Source: Gammaproteobacteria bacterium
Lineage (GTDB): Bacteria > Pseudomonadota > Gammaproteobacteria > JAABTG01
Direction of reading: 5' to 3'
DNA: 64,000 nt
Assembly: GCA_017999615.1 (NCBI GenBank)
Contig: JAGNLM010000002.1
Span: 109,289 to 173,288, forward strand
The notes beneath the pieces are model-generated. The model was given only the letters and a program-made list of their open reading frames with translations, was not told the DNA's origin and ran no database searches. A program made the translations under genes and the position numbers. This document shows positions 9,801-17,486 of the stretch, one piece after another (positions within the stretch are counted from its first letter, which is position 1; each line of letters begins with the position of its first letter).

Positions 9801-11204
9801 CCACACGCCGAGGAACTGCCCCTGCGGCGAGTAGTGCTTCACCCGTTTCTCGTCGAACACCCAGACGCTGCCGTCCCGCCCCACCGCAAGGTCCTGGGGC
9901 ATCGACAGGTGCTGCAGCTCGCGGCCGCGCTCGCCCCACTTGCGCACAAACCGCCCCTCGGCGTCGAAGACCTGCACCCGATGGGCGTGGGCATCGAGGA
10001 CGAAGAGATTTCCAGAAGAGTCGACACCGATGCCCTCGGCGTACTTGAGCTGCCCGTCTCCCTCGCCCGGCCCGCCCACCCGGCGGACCAGGCGATAGGG
10101 TGGCTCGCCGGCGCGCGCACCCTCCAGGATCTTGCGCACGACGGGCTCCCCTTCGCGCCCGGTGCTCCCGGCGCCGCCGGCGACGACCACGAGGTAAGTG
10201 CCGTCCGCGCGCGGCTCCTGGAACATGTGGAACATCAACCAGTAGGGCTCGCCGCCCTGGCTCGTGGTCAGCTCGTAACGGTTCGCCGCCTTGCCGCCGA
10301 TCGTCACGGCCGTCGGTCCCCGCAGCTCGGCCTTCAGGTCCTTGCCGATCTGTTTCACCATCTCGGGCTCCGGGACCGGTGCGACCGACAGCCCCAGAGT
10401 CACGGCGTTCTTCGCCTTGATGTCCCCGAGAAAGTACCCGGCGACCACCTGGCGGTCCGACTCGGGGATCGGCAGCCAGCCCGCCGGGAGGTCGACCTGG
10501 AGGTCCCCCAGGTAGCCCGTGCGGGGAGCGTCGGGCCCGGGCGCGGCCGGGGCGTCCAGTGCCGCGAGGGCGGCGGCGCACTCGGGGCTCGCCTCCCGGG
10601 CAGCGGGCGCCGCCGGAGCGGGTGCACGCCCAGCCGCCAGCGGCGGCGTTGGAGCCCCGGGCAGCCCGGGCGGCACCACCAGGGTGGCATTCCCGCCGAT
10701 TTCCAGGGACCGCCCGCCCGCGTCCACCAGGCGCGCGGAGGCACCGGGGGCCGTGCGCAGCAGCATGCCGGGGGTGACCGCCGCCCCGCTGTCGAGGGGT
10801 GCCCACTCCAGGTACTCGTGCTGGCGGAGCAGCTCGGCGAGCCGTCCCAGGGCCGGCGCCGTGGCGTCCCCGGCCTTGCGGGCCTCCTGCGCCCGCGCGG
10901 CCAACGCGTTGGCGTCGGCCCCGAGCAGGTCGACGCCCTTCGCCCGTTGGGCCATCAGGGCGTCCGTCAGGTCCCGGGGCAGTCGGCCCCAGCCCATCAG
11001 GGCCCGCACCGTCACCTTGCCCTCGCCCGCCAGGCCCAGCAGGCCCTGCGGGCCGGTGGCCCGCTCGACCCGTCCCTGCGTCGATTCCACGCGATAGGAC
11101 TCTTCGGCCCCCGCACCGGGTGCCCCCAGAAGCCAGGCGGCGGCGAAGGCTGCGGCCACCCGCAGCAGGGCGGAACGACGGGAACGGCGGTTTGGTTCGG
11201 TCAT
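6819..11204 (-). CDS. Giant exported FecR/NHL-propeller/HExxH metalloprotease-like protein
   Basis: The 1,461-residue product has a signal peptide with a twin-Arg-like n-region (SRRSALLRV). Domains in order: a FecR-like segment (about 140-190), a PsbP/DUF1795-like domain (about 225-365), NHL repeats forming a propeller (about 375-665), an Ala/Thr/Pro linker coded by 9-bp repeats, a beta domain with ZU5/GPI-like FPAGSLSKP features (about 740-860), and a zinc-peptidase-like domain with HELFH at 1004-1008. C-terminal beta domains follow. The downstream WWCDATADYASD aligns with the WxxEATAxW pattern of MXAN_6640-type peptidases but has Asp where the third ligand Glu is expected. It lies between the vWA gene and the ABC ATPase and overlaps the latter, so it belongs to the same operon. 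Confidence 0.75.
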   Translation of the reverse strand: MTEPNRRSRRSALLRVAAAFAAAWLLGAPGAGAEESYRVESTQGRVERATGPQGLLGLAGEGKVTVRALMGWGRLPRDLTDALMAQRAKGVDLLGADANALAARAQEARKAGDATAPALGRLAELLRQHEYLEWAPLDSGAAVTPGMLLRTAPGASARLVDAGGRSLEIGGNATLVVPPGLPGAPTPPLAAGRAPAPAAPAAREASPECAAALAALDAPAAPGPDAPRTGYLGDLQVDLPAGWLPIPESDRQVVAGYFLGDIKAKNAVTLGLSVAPVPEPEMVKQIGKDLKAELRGPTAVTIGGKAANRYELTTSQGGEPYWLMFHMFQEPRADGTYLVVVAGGAGSTGREGEPVVRKILEGARAGEPPYRLVRRVGGPGEGDGQLKYAEGIGVDSSGNLFVLDAHAHRVQVFDAEGRFVRKWGERGRELQHLSMPQDLAVGRDGSVWVFDEKRVKHYSPQGQFLGVWGDGRPPGELNELFDADKLHLAPDGSLYVVDRKGLRRVSPEGSRLAAWPAIPGRVAVDPRGFISWIDRDKGRVHRHGPDGGPLGDWSVVGVTAVPLSEKTVDGFTPESITADGDGNLYVGDNDGVVRKYDPSGRFLVQVGPLLFGGEDGAGGPARLRHVTDLTVDASGQLYVSDRYQDMVFVLAPSAEQRPRCATGPAAGQPGGAPAARTPAATAATAATAATPATPAPPVQPPPAAEPAVPAPQPVAVGPAVVDGAPPDDAPPKARAPLRLEPLARQALDTTAGPATARHGNLAVQFPAGSLSKPAEIVISRVADPPPAPYGALKPVAALDVAVTGQSRFRQPVTLELSYADLAIPAGVPGASALQVAWWNEDYGQWVVLPAHVDAARRVVTVQTRHLTAFGWFMKTLGYGVITLGDFEVAYDRELFTPPKENTAEAWASKVIYTGDGNLARLFPSGLPSYLSDPKLPVFLRDLGAYLNHAYARYRESGFKMPAPPIQVLVENTLGEQDFRDKASGLIHVGASSTGHSLLRRVAAHELFHAVQNEYYWDIGGMTFADWWCDATADYASDVVVWKESRPSRTVKPKFFSADITATADEHAYQAAHFVDFLLGRSGDPGKQLKAMWESVANADWWNLHDVLYPLSEYLQGAHRKGLNPHFHEFVAHTLFHPDSGMPANDNGSVPAEAMTAWALLRESESETGKLTMSLKAGHRAKAWGLQVQVPAGKTRSVPLRLEGPLDGYKRASVHVLSGDRRADSALAPVATFSDQNRIVTVTVRPKDGIYVLVANADDAKGGDYTLTIGAAPLALRMPIVVFTLAGDEVAIQAGLPPLRMPKRPVFVWEFSDTEQVQRTEVPRVTRRYEARDSGLVRVLLYDGETRELVSVGMTTVVVAVPGPEPGARDGVRTQMQEMSRTLESQMSATLASLPGATLDEKYQAMAQRQAGQPAPTEEERLRALEVFSAMANAPADAAAVLAGMRRLLLDPPQRLPAAHAP
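9123..9175. repeat. 9-bp tandem repeats coding an Ala/Thr linker
   Basis: About six copies of a 9-base unit (GGGTGTCGC / GGCTGTCGC on the plus strand) sit inside the giant metalloprotease gene. They encode the repeated AAT linker between the NHL propeller and the next beta domain. Because the unit is a multiple of three, copy changes would alter linker length without breaking the frame. Confidence 0.8.
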
Positions 11205-11278
11205 GGTGGCCCCGTGGCGGGTGCTGCCGCCGACGCGGCTCCCCGGGTCAGGGAACCGCGCCGGCGGTCACGAGTGAC

Positions 11279-13495
11279 TCAGGGCATGTAGTCGAGGTGC
11301 AGGGGGTAGACCTTCTCGCTCTCCGGGTCGCCCTCGGCGAGCCGCACCCAGGCGTCCACCTGCTCGTTGATGGTGCGGTACTGCTGCAGCTTGCCGAGCA
11401 GGTTCCACTCGAGCGCCGAGCGCTGCTCCGCGGTCATGCTGGCGTAGCGCTCGTCGTCCAGCGAGAGGACGTCGCTCTTGTAGGGCAGGCTCTGGATGAA
11501 CGCCGGCAGCAGCCCGGACTCGACCAGCTTCGCCGAGCGGCCGATGTCCTCGGGGCGCTTCAACGTCTGGCCCGAGACCGCCTGCAGGGCGTCGAAGAAC
11601 TGCATCTGCGTCACCTCGGCCCGCATGAAGGCCTGGACCACGTGGTCGAGGGCCTGCACCAGGCTGCTCAGCTGCTGGCGGGTGACCAGGACGCGCACCT
11701 CGAGCGAGCGGTCCGCGGGGTTCACCAGGTCGCGGTCGAGCGCCCAGGCGATGACGTCCTTCGGCGGCTCGGCGGCCTTGCCCACGTATTCCACGAGCGC
11801 CGCCTCCCAGAGCTGCTCGGTCCGGGCGCCGGACTCGCCGGCAGCTCCCTGGGCCGCCCCGGAGGCCTGGGCTGCGGGGGCCCCGGCGGCTGCGGCCGCT
11901 GCGGCGGGCTGCGTGAGGAGCTCCTCACCGGGCTTCGCCGCCACCGCCCGCGCGAGCCGGTCCAGCAGCGTCCCCGTGACGCTCTCGACCGCCTTCTGGA
12001 AGTCCTCCTGACGGAAGGCGTCCACCGGGACCAGCGCGGACTCGGTGCCGCCGCGGATCCGCGACAGGTGGGCGAACTGCTGCTCGGCCACCCCGTGGTC
12101 CTCGGCCGCGCGCTCGTCGCGCAGGTGGATGGCGAGCAGGTGCACCTGGGCGTCGTCGGCCTCCAGGCGCAGGTCCTTCTCGTCCTTGGAGGTGGTGTTC
12201 TGCGGGTGCCCCTTCGGGTGCGAGCTCGCGTCGCCCACCAGCACGACGAAGCGCAGCGCCCCCGGCTCCCAGGCCGAGCGCAGCGCCTGATCGACGCCGG
12301 CAAACATCTCCTCGGCGTAGTCGAGGCTGCCGACCGTGGTCGCCTTCACCTCGTTGTCCAGGAGCTTCACGAGCGCCGCGGCGTCGACCAGGGAGGGGGT
12401 GAAGTTGCGGGCGGTGTACTCGATGTTGGGCACCTTGGCCTGGGCGTCCCGGTAACCCACGAGCCCGAAGCGGACCCGGCCCTTGATCTCGGGGTTGTCG
12501 AGCCGCTTGACCATCGCCGAGACCGCCGAGCGGGTGGAGTCGATGTAGGGCTGGGTGCTGCGCGTAGTGTCCATCACGAACACCACGTCGAGCTTCAGGT
12601 CCTGCAGGGCGACGCCCTGCGCGGCGTCGCGGGCCGTGCCCGCCTGCTCCACGTACTCCGCGTTCTTCAGCGTGTCGGCGCCGCGCGCGCCCGGCACCGC
12701 TGCCGCCAACTGCAGGTAGCGTGCGTCGTCACCGTCGAGGGTCACGCTGTCGAAGCGCACGATCGGCAGGATGTAGAAGTTCCGCGTGATGTCGACGAAG
12801 CGCCGGGGCTCCACGCTGACCAGGTCCTCTGGCGCGTCCTTCGCCGCGACCTTCTGGTAGAGCGCGTCCGCCTGGGCGGCGCGGTCGCCGGCACCCACCA
12901 CCCGTTTCAAGGACGGCAGGTCGCGGAACATCAGCACGGGCTTGCGGCCGTCCTGCACCCCGCCCGGGTGCGTGTAGGAGACGAGCAGCGCCTGGCGCCA
13001 CTCGAGGACGTCGGCGGCCCGCATCCAGCCCTGGGGCCCGGTGCTCGAGGCACCCACCTGGTACCAGCCCTTCGGGTTGGCAGGGTCACTCACGTCCACC
13101 CCCTCGCGGGCGTACACGTAGAGCGGATGGAAGGCCTTCACGTTGGCCTGGGCGATACCGGCGGGGTTCTCCGCGCGCTCCTTGTAGAGGTTCGACAGGG
13201 GACGCGGCAGCACGCGCAGGGGGAGCTGGGTCCCCGCCTCGATGCAGGGACCCTTGCCCTCGCAGCGCACCGCCGGCTCGTCGGTCGCCGGCCCACCTTC
13301 GAGGGCATCGGCACCGGAGGCGGCGGCCTTCCCGGCCAGTGCGGCTCCCGCCGGACCCACTGCACCCGGAGGGGCCCCGGCGGCGGCAGGCGCCCCAGTG
13401 CCTTCGAGGGCGTCGGCAGCGCCGGCGGCCCAGGCGGCGGGGCAGGTCCCGGCAAGGGCCAGGGTGAGCGCGAGAGCGGTATTCAGGTGGCGCAT
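11279..13495 (-). CDS. Secreted vWA-domain protein resembling the periplasmic part of PpkA
   Basis: ATG 13495 is preceded by GAGGGGAATTGCC. The 738-residue product has a signal peptide (MRHLNTALALTLALAG...AWA) and an Ala/Gly-rich spacer. An SH3-like region follows (about 100-175) with LRVLPRPLSNLY, GWYQVGASS and GWMRAADVLEWRQ. The vWA domain (about 300-490) carries a MIDAS-type motif beginning Asp309 (VMDTTRSTQPYI). A helical C-terminal half (about 540-738) completes it. From memory, PpkA of the P. aeruginosa H1 type VI system has a periplasmic vWA region of similar layout after its kinase and membrane segment. Here there is no kinase or membrane segment. The vWA domain could bind the TagR-like protein or the giant propeller protein. 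The PpkA relation needs alignment. Confidence 0.75.
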   Translation of the reverse strand: MRHLNTALALTLALAGTCPAAWAAGAADALEGTGAPAAAGAPPGAVGPAGAALAGKAAASGADALEGGPATDEPAVRCEGKGPCIEAGTQLPLRVLPRPLSNLYKERAENPAGIAQANVKAFHPLYVYAREGVDVSDPANPKGWYQVGASSTGPQGWMRAADVLEWRQALLVSYTHPGGVQDGRKPVLMFRDLPSLKRVVGAGDRAAQADALYQKVAAKDAPEDLVSVEPRRFVDITRNFYILPIVRFDSVTLDGDDARYLQLAAAVPGARGADTLKNAEYVEQAGTARDAAQGVALQDLKLDVVFVMDTTRSTQPYIDSTRSAVSAMVKRLDNPEIKGRVRFGLVGYRDAQAKVPNIEYTARNFTPSLVDAAALVKLLDNEVKATTVGSLDYAEEMFAGVDQALRSAWEPGALRFVVLVGDASSHPKGHPQNTTSKDEKDLRLEADDAQVHLLAIHLRDERAAEDHGVAEQQFAHLSRIRGGTESALVPVDAFRQEDFQKAVESVTGTLLDRLARAVAAKPGEELLTQPAAAAAAAGAPAAQASGAAQGAAGESGARTEQLWEAALVEYVGKAAEPPKDVIAWALDRDLVNPADRSLEVRVLVTRQQLSSLVQALDHVVQAFMRAEVTQMQFFDALQAVSGQTLKRPEDIGRSAKLVESGLLPAFIQSLPYKSDVLSLDDERYASMTAEQRSALEWNLLGKLQQYRTINEQVDAWVRLAEGDPESEKVYPLHLDYMP

Positions 13496-13530
13496 GGCAA
13501 TTCCCCTCGGGATGGTACGGCAGGCACCGG

Positions 13531-14601
13531 TCACGGCGCGGGGGGCACGTCGATGCCCCGGGTCTTGAGATAGGCCTCGAGCTTCTTCACGCGGGCGGCG
13601 ACCTGGGGGTCGGGGTGCAGGGCCTGGCTCTGACGGTAGGCCTGCAGGGCACCCGGATAGTCACCCGCGCCTTGCAGCCCTTCCCCGTCACGCTGCAGGC
13701 GGGTGGCCTGCTCCCGACTGGCGCCATCCCCGGGGGCGGGGGCAGCGGAGCCGGCCGTGGCCGCGGCAGCCGTCGTTGCGGCCGGGGCCGCTGCGGCGGG
13801 CGCAGTGGCGGCAGGCACGGCCTCGGGCGTCGGGGCCACCGCGGCCTCGGCCGCCGGCGGCGCCTCCCCTCGCGCCCCCTCGAGCTCCTTCAGGTCCGCC
13901 TCCGCCACCCGACTCCGGAAGTCATCCTGGCCCTTCATCGCGTCCAGGAAGCGTTTGTACCAGACCTTCGCGTCCGCCGTGCGGCCCACGTTCTTCAGGG
14001 CCTGGGCGTACGAGAAGCCATACTCCTCCAGGACCTCCGGGGCGACCTCCGGTCCGGCGAAGAGCTCGCCATACAACTCCACGGCCTTCGGCCAGTCCTT
14101 CATCTCCTCGTAGATGAAGACCAGCCGGCGCTTGATCAAGGGCACCCCCTCGGAATCGGGGTAGCGCGCCAGGAAACGCTCGAGCAGTGCCCGCGCCTCC
14201 GGGTACTTCGGCGCATCGTAGGCCTGCAGGTAGAGATTGGACATCCTCCAGTAGGACTCCTGGGCCTGCTCGGTCTCCGGACACTTCTCCATGACCTCGA
14301 GGTAGAGCCGCTCGATGGTGGTCAGGTCGTAGGTGTCGGCCTGGCGGATCTGCTCGAAGAGCGACTTCGCCAGCGCGTTCGGGTCCTGGGGCGCCGGCGC
14401 CTCGCCTGCGGCCTGTGCCGCGCCTCCGGGCACCGGTGCGGGGGCCGTCGCGGGCGCAGCCACCGGGCCGGCCGCGGCGGGCGGGACCGCCGCCGGGTCC
14501 GCCGGCGCGGCGGGCTCGGCCAGGGGCTCCACCCCGAGCGCTGGCCCCACGGCAAGCAAGCCGAGGAGCGTCAAGGTGAACCGGTTGCAGACTTCTTTCA
14601 T
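13531..14601 (-). CDS. Secreted TPR protein, first gene of operon A
   Basis: ATG 14601 has GGGAG seven bases upstream. The 356-residue product has a signal peptide (about 1-23), a Pro/Ala-rich linker (about 24-80), TPR-like helices (about 85-235; ESYWRMSNLYLQA, RRLVFIYEEMKDWPKAVELY, EEYGFSYAQALKNVGR), and a second Ala/Pro linker. It ends in a C-terminal module (about 310-356) containing GDYPGALQAYRQS and VAARVKKLEAYLKT. That last module closely matches the end of the 2,020-residue protein at 21508-27570, tying the two operons together. A periplasmic scaffold role is likely; the partner is unknown. Confidence 0.75.
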   Translation of the reverse strand: MKEVCNRFTLTLLGLLAVGPALGVEPLAEPAAPADPAAVPPAAAGPVAAPATAPAPVPGGAAQAAGEAPAPQDPNALAKSLFEQIRQADTYDLTTIERLYLEVMEKCPETEQAQESYWRMSNLYLQAYDAPKYPEARALLERFLARYPDSEGVPLIKRRLVFIYEEMKDWPKAVELYGELFAGPEVAPEVLEEYGFSYAQALKNVGRTADAKVWYKRFLDAMKGQDDFRSRVAEADLKELEGARGEAPPAAEAAVAPTPEAVPAATAPAAAAPAATTAAAATAGSAAPAPGDGASREQATRLQRDGEGLQGAGDYPGALQAYRQSQALHPDPQVAARVKKLEAYLKTRGIDVPPAP

Positions 14602-14846
14602 CGGAGTCTCCCTTCTCAGCAGGCCCGGCGCGACGCACGCCCTGGGCCCCGGATTCAGCGGCCCACGCCGCGCCGCCTTGAGCACCAGAGTCACCCCGAG
14701 GCCGGTGCAGGGCATCACCCGCAAAGAGAGGCGATGATGGCGCCCTTCACCCCTGCCGCCAACAGGGGCGAGCGGAGTTAGCATGGACACCGGGCGGTCG
14801 GTGTCGCCCCGACCTGCAGGTAGGGCACGACGGTGAGGGCAGGCAG
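14602..14846. promoter_or_regulatory. Divergent intergenic region between operon A and the PH/propeller gene
   Basis: This is 245 bases between divergent starts, the only gap large enough to hold the operon A promoter. A TTAGCAT stretch at about 14777-14783 could be a -10 for the plus-strand gene, but I find no convincing -35. I see no long inverted repeat or coding potential beyond a 17-codon frame at about 14783 without support. Confidence 0.35.
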
Positions 14847-17435
14847 ATGACGGAGTGGTGGCGCAGGGTGCTGCTCGCTGCGGCGGTCGCGACCGGGGCC
14901 TGGCTCTGGTTCCTCGCGGACCTGGCACCGCTGGTGAGGCTGGAGGCGGTGGACTTCGCGAAACGCCAGGAGCGTCACGGGGGGACGGCCGGGGCGCTGG
15001 TGGAGGAATCCCGCCGCATGCGGGCCCTGACGCCGGAGTCCTTCGTCCAGGAGCTCACCCGGAACCGGACCCTCGAGGTGACGGGACCGGCCTGGAGTGC
15101 CTTCTTCCCCACCGTGCTGGACGCCTCGGCCCGGGGGACCGTGCCCCCCGAGTGGCGGGACCGGGCGCTGGAGCACGAACGCGGGCGCGGTCACGGGCCG
15201 GTGAGTCTCTTCTTCCGCCTGGACGAGTCCCCCCTGGACGAGCTCTCGGGGCGCACGAAGCCCTCCGAGGAGAGGTTCCTCACCCTCGCGGGCGAGGCAC
15301 CGCCGCGCTTCCTCGCCGCCTGGCCCCGCTCCCTGTCCGACGACGACTTCCAGCTCGGCCGTGGCCTGAGCGGTTACGACGCGCCCGCCGAGATGGTGTT
15401 CCGGCTCCGCCCCTGGGTGCCCTGGGTGCTGGCCGCCGGCCTCGCCCTCTACGTCCTCCTGCCCTGGCCCCGGCGCCCGCCCGGCGCCATCGTCTTCTCC
15501 CGTTGGCGGGTCGTGCTGGGCGACCTGGTGGGCATCCTCCTGTTCGGGATGTTCTTCTCCCTGCCGTTCTTCATCGTCGGCGGGTCCGTCCAGGCGCTGC
15601 GCGATACCTGGGGCTTCCCCCTGGTGCTCTGGCCCCTGGCGGCGCTCGGGCTGCTCGCCCTCTGGTTCGGGGCCCGCTACTCGGCCTACGCCATCGAGGT
15701 CCTCCCGGGCGGACTCCGGGTGTCCGGCATCGGCCCGGCCCTGGAACTCCCGTTCACCGAGGTCCGGTCCTTCCGGCCGGCGACCCTGCGCGCGCCCCGC
15801 TGGCTCGTACGCGCCCTGTGGGTGGCGGCGCTCTTCGGCAAGGGCCGCGGGGCCGGCCAGGCCCTGATCCTGGGCAGCTCCGAGACCGGCGGACTCGCCC
15901 TGGAACTGCGCGACGGCCGCCGGGTTTTCCTGTGGGCCACCGATGCGATGGGCAACCTGGCGATGCGCGGGTTCGAGCGCGTGATCGAAGGGCTGCGGGC
16001 TGCGGGCGTGCGCGAGCTCGACGAGCCCATCGAGCGACGGGCCATGCTCCCGCCGGATGTCGAGGGGCCGGGGGTGCGCGGCACCCCGGCGTTCGGGCTG
16101 ACGCTCATGGTCCTGGCGCCGGGACTCCTCGCCGCCGCCATCGGGGCCTGGCTCTCCCGCACCGAGCCGGCACCGGCCGTCCCCGTCGGGCAGGGCGCGG
16201 CGAGCGGTGAACGCGAGGCCGCCCCCGGGGCGGCGACCCCGGCCGGGGCACCGGGGGATGCAGGTCTCCTCCACCGCACCCCCACTCCCGCCCTCCCCGG
16301 CCGAGCCCTCGGGCCCGGCGACATCGCCTGGGAGGTCGTGCGCGAGGTCCCCGACGCCGCCGTCACGCGGGGCACGGCCCTCCTGACCCGCCCCGGCGGC
16401 GGGGTCCTGGTCGCGGGGGAGGTCGGGTTCCTGGACCTGAACGCGACCGACGTCTACGCCCTGGCCCTCGGCCCCGCCGGCGAGACCGCGTGGGAGACAC
16501 GCCGGGAGCAGCCCTGGGAGGACGCCTGCGCGGCGGTGGCGGCACTGCCCGGAGGCGGATACCTGCTGGCGGGGGACGCCAAGGTGGACGACCGGCTCGC
16601 CAGCGACCTGGACCTGGTCGCCCTCGAGGAAGGGGGCACCGAGCGCTGGCGCCGGCGCCGGGGACAGGAAGGGCGCTACGAGCGAGCCGCCGGGTTGGCG
16701 GCGGCAGACGACGGTTACCTAGTGGTCGGCTCGACCGAGCGCGGGGTCGACGTCGCCCTCTCGCCGGCCGGCGAGCTGGTGCCCCGTGTCCGGGCGCCCG
16801 CGGGGGCCGCGTATCTCGTGAAGCTGGACGGCGAAGGCCGCCCGCTGCGCGAGGAGTCGCTGCCCGGGGCCGGGACTGCGGGACTCCAGGCCATCGCGGC
16901 CACCGGCGAGGGCGGGTTCGTCGCCGCCGGCTGGACCGAGCGTCGCGACGAGGACTTCATCGACGCCTACCTGGTCGGCCTGGACCGGGAGGGCCGGGTG
17001 ACCTGGGAGCGGTCCTTCGGAGGGCCGGGGACCCAGAAGGCCGCGGCCCTGACCGTACTGGCGAACGGCGACCTCGCCCTCACCGGCCGGGCGTCCGTCT
17101 CCGGGCGGCGCGCCCCGGCGCTGTGGCTCACGCGCACCGATGCCCGGGGGGAACCCCGCTGGACGCGGACCTGGGACACCGGGGAGCTCGAGGGCGTCGC
17201 CGTGATGGCGGACGCGGGCGACGGCCTGCGGGTGGTGGGGCGGGGACGGGCCCAGGGCGGCAGGGACTTCCTGTACCTGTTGCGCACGGACGGGGCAGGC
17301 CAGGTGCGCGAAGAGGCCCACTACGCCCCGGGCGACGCCGGCCTGACCCCCTACGCCGCCCTCGCGCTGCCCGACGGCGGGCTCCTCGTCACCGGGCAGC
17401 GGGGCACCGCTCTCTTCGCCCTGAAGATGCGGTGA
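14847..17435 (+). CDS. Membrane protein with PH-like domain and C-terminal beta-propeller
   Basis: This 862-residue protein has no family I can name. An N-terminal membrane segment (about 8-28) precedes a soluble part (about 30-185). Three hydrophobic segments lie between about 190 and 280. A bacterial PH-like domain follows (about 280-400; AIEVLPGGLRVSG, LPFTEVRSFRP, LELRDGRRVFLWATD), then another membrane segment (about 410-430). The rest (about 460-862) is a series of beta-propeller-like blades with the recurring pattern GGGxLVAGxxxxxDxYxLxLxxxG. Topology suggests a cytoplasmic PH-like face and a periplasmic propeller, so it could carry a signal across the inner membrane. It diverges from operon A and converges on operon B. 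Confidence 0.7.
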   Translation: MTEWWRRVLLAAAVATGAWLWFLADLAPLVRLEAVDFAKRQERHGGTAGALVEESRRMRALTPESFVQELTRNRTLEVTGPAWSAFFPTVLDASARGTVPPEWRDRALEHERGRGHGPVSLFFRLDESPLDELSGRTKPSEERFLTLAGEAPPRFLAAWPRSLSDDDFQLGRGLSGYDAPAEMVFRLRPWVPWVLAAGLALYVLLPWPRRPPGAIVFSRWRVVLGDLVGILLFGMFFSLPFFIVGGSVQALRDTWGFPLVLWPLAALGLLALWFGARYSAYAIEVLPGGLRVSGIGPALELPFTEVRSFRPATLRAPRWLVRALWVAALFGKGRGAGQALILGSSETGGLALELRDGRRVFLWATDAMGNLAMRGFERVIEGLRAAGVRELDEPIERRAMLPPDVEGPGVRGTPAFGLTLMVLAPGLLAAAIGAWLSRTEPAPAVPVGQGAASGEREAAPGAATPAGAPGDAGLLHRTPTPALPGRALGPGDIAWEVVREVPDAAVTRGTALLTRPGGGVLVAGEVGFLDLNATDVYALALGPAGETAWETRREQPWEDACAAVAALPGGGYLLAGDAKVDDRLASDLDLVALEEGGTERWRRRRGQEGRYERAAGLAAADDGYLVVGSTERGVDVALSPAGELVPRVRAPAGAAYLVKLDGEGRPLREESLPGAGTAGLQAIAATGEGGFVAAGWTERRDEDFIDAYLVGLDREGRVTWERSFGGPGTQKAAALTVLANGDLALTGRASVSGRRAPALWLTRTDARGEPRWTRTWDTGELEGVAVMADAGDGLRVVGRGRAQGGRDFLYLLRTDGAGQVREEAHYAPGDAGLTPYAALALPDGGLLVTGQRGTALFALKMR

Positions 17436-17441
17436 CCGCCC

Positions 17442-17465
17442 GCGGGGCCCCCGCAGGGCCCCCGC
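17442..17465. terminator. GC-rich hairpin between convergent genes
   Basis: GCGGGGCCC (17442-17450) can pair with GGGCCCCCGC (17456-17465) with one bulge and a five-base loop. It lies in the 51-base gap between the plus-strand propeller gene and the minus-strand Thr-rich gene. No T-tract follows on either strand, so intrinsic termination is uncertain. Confidence 0.3.
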
Positions 17466-17486
17466 AAGGCCCCGCCCGCCCTGCAG

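Noticed and set aside
8610-13573. Long plus-strand open frames opposite the metalloprotease and vWA genes
   Set aside because: Low-complexity His/Arg/Gly/Leu translations without ribosome sites or motifs; the opposite strand has clear domains.
14783-14836. 17-codon leader peptide in the divergent region upstream of the propeller gene
   Set aside because: No ribosome binding site, no repeated regulatory codons and no attenuator hairpin; short frames are common in GC-rich DNA.
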